Shown here: positions 35,792-47,469 of the stretch, piece by piece
Layout of the letters: each line of letters opens with the position of its first letter
How positions within the stretch are numbered: the first letter of the stretch is position 1
Origin: Paracoccus sp. SMMA_5_TC
GTDB taxonomy: Bacteria; Pseudomonadota; Alphaproteobacteria; Rhodobacterales; Rhodobacteraceae
DNA: 64,000 bases
Assembly (NCBI RefSeq): GCF_009696685.2
Contig: NZ_CP102355.1
Location: 2,157,501 to 2,221,500 of the forward strand
Direction: 5' to 3'
Made by a program: the position numbers and the translations under genes
The notes under the pieces: model-generated
Told to the model about the DNA's origin: nothing
Databases searched by the model: none
What the model saw: the letters and a program-made list of their open reading frames with translations, nothing else

Positions 35792-38086
35792 ATGGCCACC
35801 ACGATAATCGGCAACCAGTCGCTGATGCCGCGTGCCTTCAACCTGGGGCTTGCCCTGTGGTCGCAGACGGACGGTCGCGCGGGCTCGCCAACCTGGGCGG
35901 CTGCGCCCAATGCTGCCATCGTGCCCGCCGACCAGGATTTCGGCAGCTGCCTCGAGATCCTGAAACAGCAAAGCGTCACCTCGATCCGCTACATGCGGCG
36001 CACGCCGATCAATCCCGGCACCTATCTGCGCATCTCGGCGCGGGTGAAGGCGATTGCGGGCAACCTGCCGCAGGTGCGCATCGCGGGGTTTGCCGGCAAT
36101 GCGGCGGGCGAGAACGTGGCGGGCGTCGTGCAATCCGGTCCCGCCGTCAGCCTGAGCGGCTATAACGAGGTTGTCGAGGTTTCCGCCATCGTCGGCACCG
36201 GCCGGCGCGACGGCGTCGACATGGCTTGGGGCAGGTCCGCAACATTCGGACACTTCGGCCTTGATCTGCTGGGCGACAACAACGGCTCGATCCGGATCGA
36301 AAGCATCGTGATCGAGGATGTGACCGCCGCCTTTGTGCCAGGGATGCTGGATTGGGTCGATGTGCGCGATTTTGGCGCCATCGGCAACGGCGTGGCCGAT
36401 GACCGCGCGGCATTCGTTGCGGCGGACCAGGCGGCGGGAGGCGGGCAGATCCTGGTGCCCGCGGGCACGTTCTATATCGGGTCGGACCTCAGCCTTTCCT
36501 CGCCGGTGCGCTTTGTGGGCACGCTGCGGATGCCGCGCAACGCCCGGCTGGCGCTGACGCGCAGCTTTGATTTCCCGACCTATGCCGCGGCCTTTGGCGA
36601 CGAGACCGAGGGCATGCGCAAGGCCTTGCAGGCGCTGCTGGGCTTTACCGATCATGGTGTGCTGGACCTGTGCGGGCGCAATGTGCATCTGTCCGAGCCG
36701 ATCCGGATCGAGGATGCGGCGCCAGGGGTGACCAGTTTCGCCAATCGTCGCGTCATCACCAATGGTCAGGTCAGCATCGTCCCCGGTCCTGCCTGGAACA
36801 GCACCTCGGTCACCTCGACCGCGACCTACAATCCCGCCCAACCGCTGCTGCTGACCGGGGTGGGGAATGTCGCGAACATCGAGGTCGGCGCGCGCGTGAT
36901 CGGCAGCGGTGTCGGCCGCGAGGTTTACGTGCTGGCACGTAACGTTGCGGCCCGCACGCTGACACTGTCGCAGCCCCTGTTCGGCGGTGCGACCACGCGG
37001 TCCTATACCTTCACCCGCTATCGCTATGCCTTTGACTTTTCCGCAATGGAGGAGCTGTCGCGGTTCAATTTCGACGATGTCGAGTTCCTGCTGGAAGGCA
37101 ATGCCAGCGGCATCATGCTGGCCAAGAGCGGGTCGATGTTCTGCGTCCGCGACTGCTATTTCACGCGCCCCAAGGACCGTGGCATCACCTCGATCGGCAC
37201 CGGTTGCCAGGGGATGCTTGTCGATCGTTGCGAGTTCCTGTCGAACGAGATGACCGATCTGGCGCAGAACCGCACCACGGTGGCGCTGAACGTCAACAAC
37301 AACGACACCAAGATCCGGCACAGCCGCTTTGTGCGCTTTGCGCATTTCGCTGTGATGAACGGCGGCGGTCACATCATCGAGGGCAACCACTGGTTCCAGG
37401 GCGACAACGCCCAGAACGGTGTGCGCTTTGGCGGTCTGGTGCTGACCCAGACCAATGTGCAGACCACCGTGACCGGCAATTACATCGACAACTGTTCGAT
37501 TGAATGGACAAACGAACATGACCCGCGGCCGAATTTCGAAGGAGACGAATATTCCTTTGGCGGCCTGACGATCACCGGCAACACCTTTCTGGCATCCAAC
37601 ACCACCCTCGGGTTCAACTGGCTGGTGCTGAAACCCTATGGAACCGGCCATTTCGTCCATGGCCTTGCAGTAATGGGCAATGTTTTCAAGTCGCTGGTGA
37701 ACAAGATCACCCGCATCGACCGCGTCGATACAAGCTTTGCCGATCTGGATTACACACGGATGCGCAACATCCAGTTCCAGGGCAACATGTTCAATGGCGT
37801 GAACACCTATGTCGCCAACCCGGTCGATGTGACCTTTACCCAGGCCACTGCCACCAGCAGGTGGCTGGTCACCGTCGCGGCGGCCTTGCCCTTCAACGGC
37901 TGGGCGCGCCGGGTGGAATCCCTGGTAGCTACCAGCGCGATCACCAATGCTGCAAATGCCCGGGTCACCGAAATGCCCTGGGTGCAGACACAGCTTGGCA
38001 CCGCCCGCAAGCAGGTGGCGCTGAACTGGGCGGCGGCGACGAAGGGCTCGGTCTCGCTGCGGGTGCGGATGGACAACCCCGACTAG
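35792..38086 (+). CDS. Large right-handed beta-helix protein (GH28-related/pectate-lyase-like)
   Basis: A 764-residue protein. Residues about 1-180 form an N-terminal jelly-roll-like module (SIRYMRRTPINPGTYLRISARVKAI ... VRIAGFAGNAAGE). A pectate-lyase superfamily start then follows: WVDVRDFGAIGNGVADDRAAFVAADQAAGGGQILVPAGTFYIG near residue 190. Repeated beta-helix rungs extend to about residue 640 (for example VDRCEFLSNE, IRHSRFVRF, IEGNHWFQGDN, VTGNYIDNCSI, ITGNTFLASN), and a small beta domain closes it. There is no signal peptide, so it is cytoplasmic, released with phage-like particles, or exported by a non-Sec route. A polysaccharide-binding or cleaving role is the family's usual one. The CtrA box upstream is notable. 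Confidence 0.8.
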   Translation: MATTIIGNQSLMPRAFNLGLALWSQTDGRAGSPTWAAAPNAAIVPADQDFGSCLEILKQQSVTSIRYMRRTPINPGTYLRISARVKAIAGNLPQVRIAGFAGNAAGENVAGVVQSGPAVSLSGYNEVVEVSAIVGTGRRDGVDMAWGRSATFGHFGLDLLGDNNGSIRIESIVIEDVTAAFVPGMLDWVDVRDFGAIGNGVADDRAAFVAADQAAGGGQILVPAGTFYIGSDLSLSSPVRFVGTLRMPRNARLALTRSFDFPTYAAAFGDETEGMRKALQALLGFTDHGVLDLCGRNVHLSEPIRIEDAAPGVTSFANRRVITNGQVSIVPGPAWNSTSVTSTATYNPAQPLLLTGVGNVANIEVGARVIGSGVGREVYVLARNVAARTLTLSQPLFGGATTRSYTFTRYRYAFDFSAMEELSRFNFDDVEFLLEGNASGIMLAKSGSMFCVRDCYFTRPKDRGITSIGTGCQGMLVDRCEFLSNEMTDLAQNRTTVALNVNNNDTKIRHSRFVRFAHFAVMNGGGHIIEGNHWFQGDNAQNGVRFGGLVLTQTNVQTTVTGNYIDNCSIEWTNEHDPRPNFEGDEYSFGGLTITGNTFLASNTTLGFNWLVLKPYGTGHFVHGLAVMGNVFKSLVNKITRIDRVDTSFADLDYTRMRNIQFQGNMFNGVNTYVANPVDVTFTQATATSRWLVTVAAALPFNGWARRVESLVATSAITNAANARVTEMPWVQTQLGTARKQVALNWAAATKGSVSLRVRMDNPD

Positions 38087-38122
38087 AAACCGGGCGGCAA
38101 AGCCGGCCTTGGCCCTCGACCG

Positions 38123-38608
38123 TCATGCGGTCGGGGGCAGCAGCATGTCCGCAGCTTCCATCCGATAGGCACGGCCAAATCCGGCATTCAGCAGCCCGTG
38201 GACAGGATCGATGCGCCAAAGCCTGAAGTCCGGCAGGTCGATATAGGCGCGCGCAGACGGGTTGCGTTCCAGCCATGCGGCTCGGATGGCAGGCGTCAAA
38301 GGCATGATCGTTGCCCGGCCTTGAATCGACAGCCGCGGCGCCCGCATCGGGTCGGTGTCGGGCGAAGCATCCCCGATCAGAAGGCCCGCGCGGTTGTCGA
38401 CCCGCAAGGCCTGGCTATGCCTTGCCAGATCGGAGAGCAGCGCGATGGGCACGCCATGCTTTTCGGTTTGCAAGGCGATGCGCGTGACCAGGGGAAAGCC
38501 GGTTTCAGCATCCTGGGTAGCCAGGATGGCATGCCGGCAACTGCCGAGCAGCCTGCGCGCAATACTGCGTGCATGGTCGTCGGGTGCGTGAAAGGGATCG
38601 CGGCGCAT
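38123..38608 (-). CDS. HugZ-like pyridoxamine 5'-phosphate oxidase family protein
   Basis: A 161-residue split-barrel flavoprotein-type protein. It begins with DDHARSIARRLLGSCRHAILATQDAETGFPLVTRIALQTEKHGVPIALLSDLARHSQAL, the usual N-terminal half of HugZ/PNPOx-like proteins, and ends with YIDLPDFRLWRIDPVHGLLNAGFGRAYRM. HugZ relatives bind heme or flavin; the ligand here is not settled. It is convergent with the beta-helix gene. Confidence 0.85.
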   Translation of the reverse strand: MRRDPFHAPDDHARSIARRLLGSCRHAILATQDAETGFPLVTRIALQTEKHGVPIALLSDLARHSQALRVDNRAGLLIGDASPDTDPMRAPRLSIQGRATIMPLTPAIRAAWLERNPSARAYIDLPDFRLWRIDPVHGLLNAGFGRAYRMEAADMLLPPTA

Positions 38609-38844
38609 GGGCGATCTTTGCCCCGACGGCTCGATACGGGCAAGCCGCTGTCAATAATTTACAACATCAACAGTCATTGCGTGAATAAATTTACAAAAAT
38701 ATCCTTTCAAAAAAATGGTTTACGAATGGATACAGTTTGACTTAACATCCGTGGCAACCTCCGGTCGATTTCGATCCCGATGCGCCTGTCAAAGGCAATC
38801 CATCGGACCAGGAATCGGTCGGCGATTGGCAGAGGAGGGCCGCC
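38609..38844 (+). promoter_or_regulatory. A+T-rich promoter region of acsA
   Basis: A divergent intergenic region of 236 bases between the HugZ-like gene and acsA. Its middle (about 38650-38745) is much richer in A+T than anything nearby, with runs such as AATAAATTTACAAAAATATCC, which suits a strongly regulated promoter. No specific operator is recognised. GAGGAGG lies seven bases before the acsA ATG. Confidence 0.45.
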
Positions 38845-40800
<1,956 letters not shown>

Positions 40801-40806
40801 ACCGGC

Positions 40807-40825
40807 CCCGGCGCGGCGCGCCGGG
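40807..40825 (+). terminator. GC hairpin after acsA
   Basis: CCCGGCGC (40807-40814) and GCGCCGGG (40818-40825) form a perfect 8-bp stem with a 3-base loop, seven bases after the acsA stop. Without a T run it is more likely an mRNA-stabilising or attenuating hairpin between acsA and the actP unit than a full terminator. Confidence 0.4.
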
Positions 40826-40995
40826 ACCAGCCTGACTGCCCCGCGCCCCGAGTGTCGGGACGCGCAGCGATCTCGGCCGGGCGAAGGCAGCCCTGTGCCG
40901 CCTGACAACCTCGACAATCCGCCAATCGGCGGCGCAGCTGCCTGCGCCGCCCCGGCGAAGCAATGACCCTTGTGCGAGTGGGAGGACTCGAAACC

Positions 40996-41304
40996 ATGGA
41001 AGACAGCTTGGTCCGGCGCATTGCCGCTGATCCGAACTACAAGGCGCTGACAGAAAGACGATCCCGTTTCGGGTGGATGCTGACCATCGCGATGCTGGTC
41101 GTCTATTACGGCTATATCCTGCTGATCGCCTTCGACAAGGAGTTCCTGGCTACCCGGCTGGGTTCGGGGGTGACCACGCTGGGTATCCCGATCGGTTTTG
41201 GCGTCATCCTGTTCACCATCCTGGTAACAGGCATTTATGTCCGACGCGCCAACAGCGAATTCGACGAGCTGAGCGACAAGATCAAGCGGGAGGCGCTGAA
41301 ATGA
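40996..41304 (+). CDS. DUF485 membrane protein
   Basis: A 102-residue membrane protein with two transmembrane helices ([22 protein letters not shown] and [19 protein letters not shown]), the standard DUF485 layout. These proteins are encoded directly before acetate permeases (like E. coli YjcH before ActP) and are thought to assist them. ATG 40996 is preferred over 40963 because GGGAGGA lies nine bases upstream. It overlaps actP by four bases. Confidence 0.92.
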   Translation: MEDSLVRRIAADPNYKALTERRSRFGWMLTIAMLVVYYGYILLIAFDKEFLATRLGSGVTTLGIPIGFGVILFTILVTGIYVRRANSEFDELSDKIKREALK

Positions 41305-43013
41305 AGCCGTTGCAGAAAACCTGTGCCGCGGCTGCGGCGTTGATGCTGGCCCCGGGGCTGGCCTTGGCTGACGTGATCCAGGGCGGCACGAAACAGGCGA
41401 CTAACTGGACCGCCATCATCATGTTCGGGGCATTCGTCGTCGCAACACTTTTCATCACGAAATGGGCCGCCGCCAAGACCAAGTCGGCGGCGGATTTCTA
41501 TACTGCCGGTGGCGGCATCTCGGGCTTTCAGAACGGCCTGGCCATCGCAGGCGACTACATGTCGGCGGCATCCTTTCTGGGAATTTCCGCGGCAGTGATG
41601 ACCTCGGGCTATGATGGTCTGATCTATTCGATCGGCTTTCTGGTCGGCTGGCCGATCCTGACCTTTCTGATGGCAGAGCGGCTGCGCAACCTGGGCAAGT
41701 TCACCTTTGCCGATGTCGCCGCCTTCCGGTTTGCGCAGACGCCGGTGCGCATCTTTGCCGCCTCGGGGACGCTGGTCGTGGTCGCATTTTACCTGATCGC
41801 GCAGATGGTGGGGGCGGGGTCGCTGATCCAGCTGCTGTTCGGGCTGGATTACTGGATGGCCGTGGTCATCGTCGGCGCGCTGATGATGATTTATGTGCTG
41901 TTCGGCGGCATGACGGCAACCACCTGGGTGCAGATCATCAAGGCCTGCCTGCTGCTGGGCGGGGCGTCCTTCATGGCCTTCATGGTGATGTGGAAGTTCG
42001 GCTTCAGCCCCGAGGCGATGTTTGCCGAAGCCGTGCGGATCAAGGCCGACCTGGCTACTGCCTCGGGCAAGACCGCCGAGGAGGCCGCCGCCGCCGGCCA
42101 GTCGATCATGGCGCCGGGCACCTTCATCAAGGATCCGATCTCGGCCATCAGCTTCGGCATGGCGCTGATGTTCGGCACCGCCGGCCTGCCGCATATCCTG
42201 ATGCGGTTCTTTACCGTTCCCAGCGCGAAAGAGGCGCGCAAGTCGGTGATGTGGGCGACCGGCTGGATCGGCTATTTCTACCTGCTGACCTTCATCATCG
42301 GCTTTGGCGCCATCACCTTCGTGCTGACCAATCCCGATTTCGTCGGGGCGGATGGCAAGCTGGTCGGCGGCAACAACATGGCGGCGGTGCATCTGGCCCA
42401 TGCGGTCGGCGGCAACGTGTTCCTGGGATTCATCTCGGCCGTGGCCTTCGCCACCATCCTGGCGGTGGTCGCGGGTCTGACGCTGTCGGGGGCATCGGCA
42501 GTCAGCCACGACCTTTACGCAACCGTCATCAAGAAGGGCAATCCGCCCGCCGGCAGCGAACTGCGGGTATCGCGCATGACCACCATTGCCCTGGGCGTGA
42601 TCGCGGTGGTTCTGGGCATCGCCTTCAAGAACCAGAACATCGCCTTCATGGTGTCGCTGGCCTTTGCGGTCGCGGCCTCGGCGAACTTCCCGGTGCTGTT
42701 CATGTCGGTGCTGTGGAAGGATTGCACCACCCGCGGCGCGGTGATCGGCGGCTTTCTGGGGCTGATCTCGTCGGTGGTGCTGACGGTGCTGTCGCCGTCG
42801 GTCTGGGAAGCGACGCTGGGCTATCCCGAAGGATCGGCGCCGTTCCCCTATACCTCGCCGGCGCTGTTCTCGATGACCCTGGCCTTTGTCGGCATCTGGC
42901 TGTTTTCCAAGCTGGACAACAGCCAGCGCGCCCGGATCGATCGCGCGGGCTACCTGGCCCAGCAGGTGCGGTCGGAAACCGGCATCGGCGCGGCCGAGGC
43001 ATCGGCGCATTGA
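41301..43013 (+). CDS. actP: Cation/acetate symporter
   Basis: A 570-residue sodium:solute symporter (SSS family). An N-terminal signal-like segment ([15 protein letters not shown]) precedes about 13 membrane helices. The typical regions [53 protein letters not shown] and [18 protein letters not shown] match ActP of E. coli, which imports acetate and other short carboxylates. It is translationally coupled to the DUF485 gene and stands downstream of acsA. Confidence 0.95.
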   Translation: MKPLQKTCAAAAALMLAPGLALADVIQGGTKQATNWTAIIMFGAFVVATLFITKWAAAKTKSAADFYTAGGGISGFQNGLAIAGDYMSAASFLGISAAVMTSGYDGLIYSIGFLVGWPILTFLMAERLRNLGKFTFADVAAFRFAQTPVRIFAASGTLVVVAFYLIAQMVGAGSLIQLLFGLDYWMAVVIVGALMMIYVLFGGMTATTWVQIIKACLLLGGASFMAFMVMWKFGFSPEAMFAEAVRIKADLATASGKTAEEAAAAGQSIMAPGTFIKDPISAISFGMALMFGTAGLPHILMRFFTVPSAKEARKSVMWATGWIGYFYLLTFIIGFGAITFVLTNPDFVGADGKLVGGNNMAAVHLAHAVGGNVFLGFISAVAFATILAVVAGLTLSGASAVSHDLYATVIKKGNPPAGSELRVSRMTTIALGVIAVVLGIAFKNQNIAFMVSLAFAVAASANFPVLFMSVLWKDCTTRGAVIGGFLGLISSVVLTVLSPSVWEATLGYPEGSAPFPYTSPALFSMTLAFVGIWLFSKLDNSQRARIDRAGYLAQQVRSETGIGAAEASAH

Positions 43014-43073
43014 CACCCAGGCGTGGCCCGTCGCCTCTGGCGGGCCGCGCATCACCTTGCGCGGATGGGACAG

Positions 43074-43448
43074 ATGGCAGACATCCTGATCGTCGAGGAC
43101 GAGGACAACATCGCCACCGCGCTGGAATTCCTGATGACGCGCGCGGGCCACAGCCCGCGCCGTCTGGCCAGCGGCGGCGGTGCCCTGGCAGAGATGCACC
43201 GCCGCCGCCCCGATCTGGTGCTGCTTGACGTGATGCTGCCCGATCTGTCGGGTTACGAGATCGTCACCGCCATGCGCGCCGATGCCCAGCTGCGCGAGGT
43301 GCGCGTGCTGTTGATGACCGCGCGCGGCTCGGTGGTCGAACGGCGCAAGGGGCTGGCGCTGGGCGCCGATGGCTTCATCGCCAAACCGTTCGAGATCGCC
43401 GAGCTGCGGGCCGAAATGGCCCGCCTGCTGGCCAGCGGTCAGACCTAG
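43074..43448 (+). CDS. Single-domain response regulator (receiver)
   Basis: A 124-residue stand-alone receiver domain: ILIVEDEDNIATALEFLM, the phosphorylation site in LVLLDVMLPDLSGYE near residue 53, LLMTARG and the Lys in FIAKPFEIAEL. It has no output domain. ATG 43074 gives the tidy MADILIVED start; 43065 is also possible. Its place 60 bases after actP suggests a role linked to acetate uptake, but the partner kinase is not in the window. Confidence 0.9.
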   Translation: MADILIVEDEDNIATALEFLMTRAGHSPRRLASGGGALAEMHRRRPDLVLLDVMLPDLSGYEIVTAMRADAQLREVRVLLMTARGSVVERRKGLALGADGFIAKPFEIAELRAEMARLLASGQT

Positions 43449-44461
43449 ACGCCGGCGGCGGCCAGTTCCTCGGGGCGCATGGCGCCGGGGAAATGGCAGG
43501 CCGTCAGATGTGCGCCGCCCCGCAGTTCCGGCCGCTCGGCCGCGCAGATGTCCTGGGCCCGCGGGCAGCGGGTACGGAACACGCATCCCGACGGCGGCCG
43601 CATGGGCGAGGGCAGTTCGCCGCGCAGCGGAATCATCCGCTTGTTGCGCTCGAGCTCGGGGTCGGGGATCGGCACCGCCGACATCAGCGCCTGGGTATAG
43701 GGATGCTGGGGGTCGTCATACAGCGACGCGGCCTCGGCCAGTTCCATCACCCGGCCCAGATACATCACCAGCACCCGGTCGCTGATGTGCTTCACCACCG
43801 AAAGGTCATGAGCAATGAAGATCAACGCCAGACCCAGATCGCGCTGCAGATCGTCCAGCAGGTTGATGACCTGCGCCTGGATCGAAACATCCAGTGCCGA
43901 GACCGGTTCGTCGCAGATCACCAGCCGCGGTTCGACGATCAGTGCGCGGGCGATGCCGATGCGCTGGCACTGGCCGCCGGAAAATTCGTGCGGATAACGG
44001 TTGATCTGGTTGGGCAGCAGGCCGACGCGGTCCATCATGTCCTTGACGCGGCGCTTGATCTCGTCGCGCGACAGGTCCTTGTGATGGGTGGTCAGCGGCT
44101 CGGCGATGATCTGTCCCACGGTCATGCGCGGGTTCAGGCTGGCCAGCGGGTCCTGGAACACCATCTGGATTTCGCTGCGATAGCGCAGCATCTGTCGGGC
44201 CGACAGGCCGACCAGATCGGTGCCGTCCTGCCAGATCGCCTTGCCGGTCGCGGGCACCAGGCCGATCAGCGCCCGCGCCAAGGTCGATTTGCCCGACCCC
44301 GATTCCCCGACGATGCCCAGGGTTTCACCCGGCATCAGGTCGAAATCGACGCCGCCCACCGCATGCAGCTGTCGCGGCGGGGTCCAGGGCAGGCCGCCGG
44401 GCGCCGGGATGGTGAAGGTGACGCGCAGATCGCGCGCCGACAGCAACGGCTTAGCGGTCAT
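43445..44461 (-). CDS. oppF: Peptide ABC transporter ATP-binding protein, OppF/DppF type
   Basis: A 338-residue ATPase. Walker A is GESGSGKS near residue 52, the signature is FSGGQCQRIG (the usual Arg is Cys at one position), and Walker B is LVICDEP. The C-terminal oligopeptide extension has the Cys-rich SGCVFRTRCPRAQDIC motif that binds an iron-sulfur cluster in some relatives. ATG 44461 overlaps the oppD end by 11 bases. The stop nearly meets the convergent receiver gene. Confidence 0.93.
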   Translation of the reverse strand: MTAKPLLSARDLRVTFTIPAPGGLPWTPPRQLHAVGGVDFDLMPGETLGIVGESGSGKSTLARALIGLVPATGKAIWQDGTDLVGLSARQMLRYRSEIQMVFQDPLASLNPRMTVGQIIAEPLTTHHKDLSRDEIKRRVKDMMDRVGLLPNQINRYPHEFSGGQCQRIGIARALIVEPRLVICDEPVSALDVSIQAQVINLLDDLQRDLGLALIFIAHDLSVVKHISDRVLVMYLGRVMELAEAASLYDDPQHPYTQALMSAVPIPDPELERNKRMIPLRGELPSPMRPPSGCVFRTRCPRAQDICAAERPELRGGAHLTACHFPGAMRPEELAAAGV

Positions 44462-45554
44462 GTCCCGACTCCTGCGTTGTGCCTGCCATGCCGGCGCCGG
44501 CCACGGCACCCTGGGGCAGATGATCGTGCGGGGTATCAAGCAGATCGGCGGCCGCGGGCTCGGGCAGGTCGGGCTGCGGCGCATGGCCGGCACGCACCTG
44601 TTCCAGCGGCGCGTGGCAGGCGCGTTCGCGGCCCGGCGCAAATGCCTGCAACGGCGGCATGCTGTCGCAGACCGGCATCACATAGGCACAGCGCGGCGCA
44701 AAGGGGCAGCCGGGCGGCGGATTGGTCATGTTGGGCGGGCTGCCGGGAATGGCCGACAGCCGCTCGCCCTTCTGATCGACGCGGGGAATCGCGGCCAGCA
44801 ACCCCTGGGAATAAGGGTGTGCCGGATCGGCGAACAGCGGATCGACGGGCGCGCGTTCCATCACCTGACCGCCATACATCACCATCACCCGTTCGCAGGA
44901 ACCGGCCACCACGCCAAGATCGTGGGTGATCAGGATCATCGCCATGCCGAATTCGCGCTGAAGATCGGCCAGCAATTCCATGATCTGCGCCTGCACCGTC
45001 ACATCCAGGGCAGTGGTGGGCTCGTCGGCGATCAGAACCTCGGGCCGGCATAGCAGGGCCATGGCGATCATCACCCGCTGCCGCATGCCGCCGGAAAATT
45101 CGTGGGGATACAGTCGCACCCGGCCGGCAGCGTCCGGGATACGCACCGCGTCCAGCATCCGCACCGCCTCGGCCACGGCCTGGGCCTTGCCCATGCCCTT
45201 GTGCAGCATCAGCACCTCGGCCATCTGGTCGGACACCCGCATATAGGGGTTCAGGCTGGTCATCGGGTCCTGGAACACCATCGCGATATGTTCGGCGCGG
45301 ATGGCGTTCAGCACCTTGGGCGGGGCGTTCAGGATCTCGGCCCCGTCGAAGCGGATCGAGCCGCTGGCGCGGCCGTTTCGCGCCAGCAGCCCCATGATCG
45401 AAAAGGCCAGCTGCGATTTGCCCGAGCCCGATTCCCCGACCACCCCAAGGGTTTGGCCGCGGTCGAGATCCAGGCTGATACCGTTCACGGCGGCAACCTC
45501 GCCGTCGGTGGTGGCAAAACGCACGTTCAGATTGCGGATTTCCAGCAGCGCCAT
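44451..45554 (-). CDS. oppD: Peptide ABC transporter ATP-binding protein, OppD/DppD type
   Basis: A 367-residue ATPase with Walker A GESGSGKS near residue 40, signature FSGGMRQRVMIAMAL, Walker B VLIADEP and the C-terminal PPGCPFAPRCAYVMPVC extension. ATG 45554 begins the MALLEIRNLNVRF core; longer readings run into oppC. Together with OppF it energises the OppB/OppC channel. Confidence 0.93.
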   Translation of the reverse strand: MALLEIRNLNVRFATTDGEVAAVNGISLDLDRGQTLGVVGESGSGKSQLAFSIMGLLARNGRASGSIRFDGAEILNAPPKVLNAIRAEHIAMVFQDPMTSLNPYMRVSDQMAEVLMLHKGMGKAQAVAEAVRMLDAVRIPDAAGRVRLYPHEFSGGMRQRVMIAMALLCRPEVLIADEPTTALDVTVQAQIMELLADLQREFGMAMILITHDLGVVAGSCERVMVMYGGQVMERAPVDPLFADPAHPYSQGLLAAIPRVDQKGERLSAIPGSPPNMTNPPPGCPFAPRCAYVMPVCDSMPPLQAFAPGRERACHAPLEQVRAGHAPQPDLPEPAAADLLDTPHDHLPQGAVAGAGMAGTTQESGHDR

Positions 45555-45555
45555 G

Positions 45556-46479
45556 TCAGCGATCCTTCGGGTCCAGGGCATCGCGCAGGCCGTCGCCCAC
45601 GAAGAAGAAGGCAAACAGCGTGATGCAGAAGAAGAACAGCGGAAAGGCCAGCTGCCACAAGGTGCCATAGTTCATGGTGCCGGCGCCCTCGGAAATCAGC
45701 GCGCCCCAAGAGGTCAGCGGTTCCTGCACGCCCAGGCCCAGAAAGCTGATGAAGCTTTCCGACAGGATCATCAGCGGCACCAGCAGCGTGGCATAGACGG
45801 CGACCACGCCCAGCAGGTTGGGAACGATGTGGCGCAGGATGATCTTCCACGCGGGGACGCCGGTGGCGCGGGCGGCCTCGATGAATTCGCGGTTCTTCAG
45901 GCTCAGCGTCTGGCCGCGCACGATGCGCGACATGTCCAGCCAGGAAATCAGCCCGATGCCCAGAAACAGCATCGCCATGCTGCGACCAAAGATCACCAGC
46001 AGCAGGATCAGCGCGAACATGTAGGGAATCGACATCAGCACATCGACAGTGCGCATCATGATCGCATCGGTGCGCCCGCCCACATAGCCCGCGGTCGCGC
46101 CGTAAAGCGTGCCCACGATCACGGCGATGCCGGCGCCGATCAACCCGACCAGCAGGCTGACCTGGGTGCCCTGCACGGTGCGCGAGAACAGGTCGCGCCC
46201 CAGGTCATCGGTGCCGAAGTAATGGCCGTTCGCCCAGCTGGGCGCGCCAAGCTGCGCGGCCTGGCCCATGACCGAGAAGTCCATTTCCTCGTTCGACCAG
46301 GCGGCAAGGTAATTGCCGAACAGCGCGAACAGTCCCACCAGGATCAGCACGAACAGGCTGATCATCGCCGCCTTGTTGCGGCGGAACCTGCGGCGGGCGT
46401 CGGCCCAGGGGCTGCGGCCCTTGACCTCGGGCTCGGAAAGGCGCGCGGCCAGCGATTGCATTTTCTGTGCGTCGATCAT
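45556..46479 (-). CDS. oppC: Peptide ABC transporter permease, OppC/DppC type
   Basis: A 307-residue permease. A basic N-terminal arm precedes the first helix (AAMISLFVLILVGLFALFGNYL). The periplasmic GHYFGTDDLGRDLFSRTVQGTQVSL motif follows, and then the core with the coupling loop NREFIEAARATGVPAWKIILRHIVPN. The family's GLGVQEPLTSWGALI end is present. It lies between oppB and oppD with no gap. Confidence 0.94.
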   Translation of the reverse strand: MIDAQKMQSLAARLSEPEVKGRSPWADARRRFRRNKAAMISLFVLILVGLFALFGNYLAAWSNEEMDFSVMGQAAQLGAPSWANGHYFGTDDLGRDLFSRTVQGTQVSLLVGLIGAGIAVIVGTLYGATAGYVGGRTDAIMMRTVDVLMSIPYMFALILLLVIFGRSMAMLFLGIGLISWLDMSRIVRGQTLSLKNREFIEAARATGVPAWKIILRHIVPNLLGVVAVYATLLVPLMILSESFISFLGLGVQEPLTSWGALISEGAGTMNYGTLWQLAFPLFFFCITLFAFFFVGDGLRDALDPKDR

Positions 46480-46482
46480 GGC

Positions 46483-47400
<918 letters not shown>

Positions 47401-47438
47401 GTGCAGGTTCCTGAACCAGGGTGCCGGACATAGACGAC

Positions 47439-47463
47439 GGGGCGGCCCATGGCGGGCCGCCCC
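47439..47463 (-). terminator. Intercistronic GC hairpin between oppA and oppB
   Basis: GGGGCGGCCC (47439-47448) and GGGCCGCCCC (47454-47463) form a perfect 10-bp stem with a 5-base loop, six bases after the oppA stop. No T run follows on the minus strand. Such hairpins often stabilise the binding-protein mRNA and lower expression of the permease genes beyond. Confidence 0.6.
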
Positions 47464-47469
47464 AGGCGC

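Noticed and set aside
41235..43586. Minus-strand frame of 783 codons, and similar ones at 52073-53905, 28088-30409 and 35768-37660
   Set aside because: All are antisense to confidently identified genes and have biased compositions rich in His, Gln, Arg and Asp without motifs.
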